Program-made: the position numbers and the translations under genes | From: Kaistia adipata DSM 17808 | GTDB taxonomy: Bacteria > Pseudomonadota > Alphaproteobacteria > Rhizobiales > Kaistiaceae | Assembly: GCF_000423225.1 (NCBI RefSeq) | Contig: NZ_AUHO01000007.1 | Coordinates: 1 to 64,000 of the forward strand | Direction of reading: 5' to 3' | Length of the DNA stretch: 64,000 nt | The notes under the pieces: model-generated | Seen by the model: the letters and a program-made list of their open reading frames with translations, nothing else | The model's database searches: none | What the model was told of the DNA's origin: nothing | In this document: positions 63,401-64,000 of the stretch, piece by piece | Numbering within the stretch: the first letter of the stretch is position 1 | How the letters are laid out: every line of letters begins with the position of its first letter

Positions 63401-64000
63401 TCAAAGCTCGATTCCATCATCGGGGTTCATCGCCACCTGCCGCGCCACCATCCTCATGCGCTGGCGGATAGTGCGGGCCTTGGCCGCGTCAACATCCGGC
63501 TCGTCGTCCAGAATGTCGAACTCCTGTTCGGGGGATGGCGGCGGGGTGACGATTTCCTCATGCTCGGGCAATTCCGGCTCGCGGCGGATGCCGGCGTTGG
63601 CCGGATCGCCCTCGGTCGCATCTGCGGCGACCGTTGCGGAACGGCTTCCCGCCGCGACCACGCGGCCGGACCAGTCATCGGCGGATGGGCTGGGCGCCAG
63701 CGGAGCGGCGACCAGATCGGGCGGGGTCAGGATGCGTTCCTGAAACCGCGCATCCTCGAAATAGCGGGCCTTGGTTGCGCGGATCGGCGGCGTGCCCGCG
63801 ACCATGACGATTTCGTCGGTTGGCGGAAGCTGCATGATCTCGCCCGGCGTGAGCAGCGGCCGAGCCGTCTCCTGCCGTGAAACCATCAAGTGACCTAACC
63901 ACGGTGCAAGGCGATGGCCGGCGTAGTTGGTGGAATCGCGCAACTCGGTCGCGGTGCCAAGCGCGTCGCTCACCCGCTTGGCCGTCCGCTCGTCATTCGT
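63401..64000 (-). CDS. traG: TraG/VirD4-type coupling protein, C-terminal part (element B)
   Basis: The window edge cuts this gene; only the last 200 residues are visible, from TNDERTAKRVSDALGTATELRDS to the end VARQVAMNPDDGIEL. They match the element A TraG end, including PGEIMQLPPTDEIVMVAGTPPIRATKARYFEDAR. The tail is acidic as in element A. The start and motor domain lie to the right of the window. Confidence 0.92.
   Translation of the reverse strand, partial: TNDERTAKRVSDALGTATELRDSTNYAGHRLAPWLGHLMVSRQETARPLLTPGEIMQLPPTDEIVMVAGTPPIRATKARYFEDARFQERILTPPDLVAAPLAPSPSADDWSGRVVAAGSRSATVAADATEGDPANAGIRREPELPEHEEIVTPPPSPEQEFDILDDEPDVDAAKARTIRQRMRMVARQVAMNPDDGIEL

Larger units (their letters stand above)
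48956..64000 (-). mobile_element. Integrative conjugative element B (right part outside window)
   Basis: Starts at the CCA end of tRNA-Arg and runs leftward-transcribed through recombinase, toxin-antitoxin, trb genes, CopG-like gene and traG to the window edge. The gene order is the mirror image of element A, with closely similar proteins, but two different cargo insertions (an NTF2-like gene at trbG, an alpha/beta hydrolase gene at the CopG-like gene). The backbone divergence at many silent positions shows it is a related ICE and not a recent copy of element A. Confidence 0.9.

Overview
The window is high-GC alphaproteobacterial DNA. The core genes (lepA, prmB, rlmN, mepA, a TRAP binding protein, LysE, OpgC, tRNAs with encoded CCA) look like a Hyphomicrobiales/Rhizobiales chromosome; the genus cannot be fixed from sequence alone. 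About 25 kb of ordinary chromosome (23.8-48.9 kb) lies between two related but non-identical integrative conjugative elements (ICEs). Both are cut off by the window edges.

Element A (1-23689, plus strand) reads: lytic transglycosylase, candidate oriT, DUF3363-type relaxase, resistance cargo, traG coupling protein, CopG-like regulator, trbBCDEJ-(trbK-like)-LFGI, DUF2274 protein, unknown small protein, TumE-like toxin, its DNA-binding partner, large serine recombinase. It ends at the 3' end of a tRNA-Ser(GGA) gene. Element B (48956-64000, minus strand) has the same backbone in the same order. It ends at the 3' end of a tRNA-Arg(CCG) gene, and its traG runs off the window. The 3' ends of both recombinase genes run into the target tRNA, so their last codons come from the attachment site.

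The elements carry different cargo. Element A holds a phenicol-type resistance block between relaxase and traG: a TetR regulator, a Cfr/RlmN-family 23S rRNA methyltransferase that looks more Cfr-like than the host rlmN at 43262, a LysR gene, floR, and a second very similar LysR gene. floR is preceded by a nine-codon leader ORF (MGNPKSADK) and hairpins, laid out like the translational attenuator of cmlA. Element B has a low-GC alpha/beta hydrolase gene inserted at the 3' end of the CopG-like gene, between 39-bp direct repeats, and an NTF2/SnoaL-like gene inserted at the start of trbG, which disrupts the normal trbG start. No transposase or insertion sequence is visible beside any cargo.

The chromosomal segment holds, in order: a small membrane protein, msrA, a 2OG-Fe(II) oxygenase, an OYE-family flavin reductase, an AEC transporter with a divergent LysR, mepA, a 1-Cys peroxiredoxin, a GreA/B-like factor, lepA, a LysR divergent from two GNAT acetyltransferases, a Tat-exported TRAP binding protein, a small metal-related locus (His/Met-rich proteins, DUF305), a three-repeat secreted protein, a YidB-like protein, prmB, an MFS pump with a divergent TetR and two operator-like palindromes, a P-loop kinase-like protein, rlmN, a small membrane protein, a LysE exporter, a lactonase-type beta-propeller, and an OpgC-type protein with an N-terminal KdpD-like membrane region.
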